Part shown: one piece after another, positions 5,426 to 5,744 of the stretch
How the letters are laid out: each line of letters begins with the position of its first letter
How positions within the stretch are numbered: the stretch's first letter is position 1
Source: an uncultured Hungatella sp.
Lineage (GTDB): Bacteria; Bacillota; Clostridia; Lachnospirales; Lachnospiraceae
Assembly (NCBI GenBank): GCA_910588505.1
Contig: CAJUPQ010000124.1
Span: 1 to 5,744, forward strand
Length of the DNA: 5,744 bases
Direction of reading: 5' to 3'
The notes under the pieces: model-generated
What the model was told of the DNA's origin: nothing
The model's database searches: none
Seen by the model: the letters and a program-made list of their open reading frames with translations, nothing else
Position numbers and translations under genes: made by a program

Positions 5426-5744
5426 ACCAACACAGGTGGGAGCGAGAGCTCCCAGGGAAGGTCAGCCCAGGGGAGTGGGACAGACTTTCGGCGGACAGAC
5501 AGCCGGAGGTTCGGGAAGCAAAAACCAGGACGACGGGTGGGCCCGGGGGCTTGCCCGGGAGTATGACAATAAAGTATCGGAGCAGGATATGGCAGGATAT
5601 GAGGATAGCCAGGGCAGTGGTCCGGGCCAGAGAGGAAGCAGAGGGGGAACCGGTCAAACCTATGGACCTGGAAGCAGACGTTACGGCGGCCAGGGGACCG
5701 GACAGGTGCCGGGGTACGGCAGCGGGCAGCCAGGCGGGATGCCG
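5409..5744 (+). CDS. Gly/Gln-rich low-complexity protein, N-terminal part (runs off window)
   Basis: An open frame of 112 codons from ATG 5409 continues past the window end without a stop. It overlaps the lipoprotein gene by 17 bases in another frame. The translation starts MERTNRPTQVGARAPREGQP and holds 30 Gly and 12 Gln in 112 residues, with recurring G-x-G-Q patterns (GTGQTYG, GTGQVPGYGSGQPGG). One less biased segment (about 38-66) contains DDGWARGLAREYDNKVSEQD. No signal peptide or membrane segment is seen so far. It is probably a disordered N-terminal region of a larger protein. I do not recognise the family. The binding site is weak (GGAAA, 5401-5405, close to ATG), so coupling to the upstream gene may drive initiation. 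Strand and phase continuity favour a real gene, but composition alone could mislead. Confidence 0.6.
   Translation, partial: MERTNRPTQVGARAPREGQPRGVGQTFGGQTAGGSGSKNQDDGWARGLAREYDNKVSEQDMAGYEDSQGSGPGQRGSRGGTGQTYGPGSRRYGGQGTGQVPGYGSGQPGGMP

Noticed and set aside
5379..5657. Minus-strand open frame opposite the lipoprotein end and Gly-rich gene
   Set aside because: It has no binding site or recognisable motif. The + frame is continuous with the transcription unit and is preferred.

Overview
This window looks like a chromosomal housekeeping and sporulation locus of an endospore-forming Firmicute, most likely a member of class Clostridia near Lachnospiraceae. That placement is an inference. It rests on the paired sporulation genes yqfC and yqfD, on a ribosomal protein S21 and PhoH of Firmicute type, on strong GGAGG-type ribosome binding sites, and on a gene order resembling the Bacillus rpsU-(yqeY-yqfA-yqfB)-yqfC-yqfD-phoH-(yqfF)-ybeY cluster with the bracketed genes absent. 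All recognisable genes lie on the + strand. The coding strand is purine-rich (many GGG, GAG and GGA codons) from about 1070 onward.

Layout. Positions 1-506 are the 3' end of alaS (alanyl-tRNA synthetase, DHHA1/C-Ala end), with a probable frameshift near 40-60, closed by a hairpin terminator (538-566). The 507-787 gap holds that terminator, two overlapping inverted repeats (610-666), a strong sigma-A type extended -10 promoter (684-711) and a 5' leader hairpin (738-766) before rpsU (788-964). rpsU has its own terminator, a long stem capped by a GCAA tetraloop (978-1011). It is therefore probably a single-gene transcript.

From 1070 to the end of the window no further terminator is seen. The genes are tightly packed: yqfC, yqfD, phoH, ybeY, a DUF3048 (YerB-like) lipoprotein, and the first 112 codons of a glycine/glutamine-rich protein that runs off the window. 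yqfC and yqfD belong to sporulation, where YqfD is a mother-cell protein in Bacillus. phoH and ybeY serve RNA metabolism and ribosome maturation in growing cells. A promoter-like sequence inside the end of yqfD (2454-2481) could let phoH-ybeY and downstream genes be transcribed apart from the sporulation pair. The lipoprotein and the Gly/Gln-rich protein overlap their upstream neighbours by 4 and 17 bases, which suggests translational coupling and perhaps a shared envelope role.

I found no tRNA, rRNA, CRISPR array, insertion sequence or phage gene, and no clear new system. The points most worth a second look are the alaS frame break, the mutually exclusive stems before rpsU, the internal promoter in yqfD, the corrected ybeY start, and the coupled lipoprotein/Gly-rich pair.
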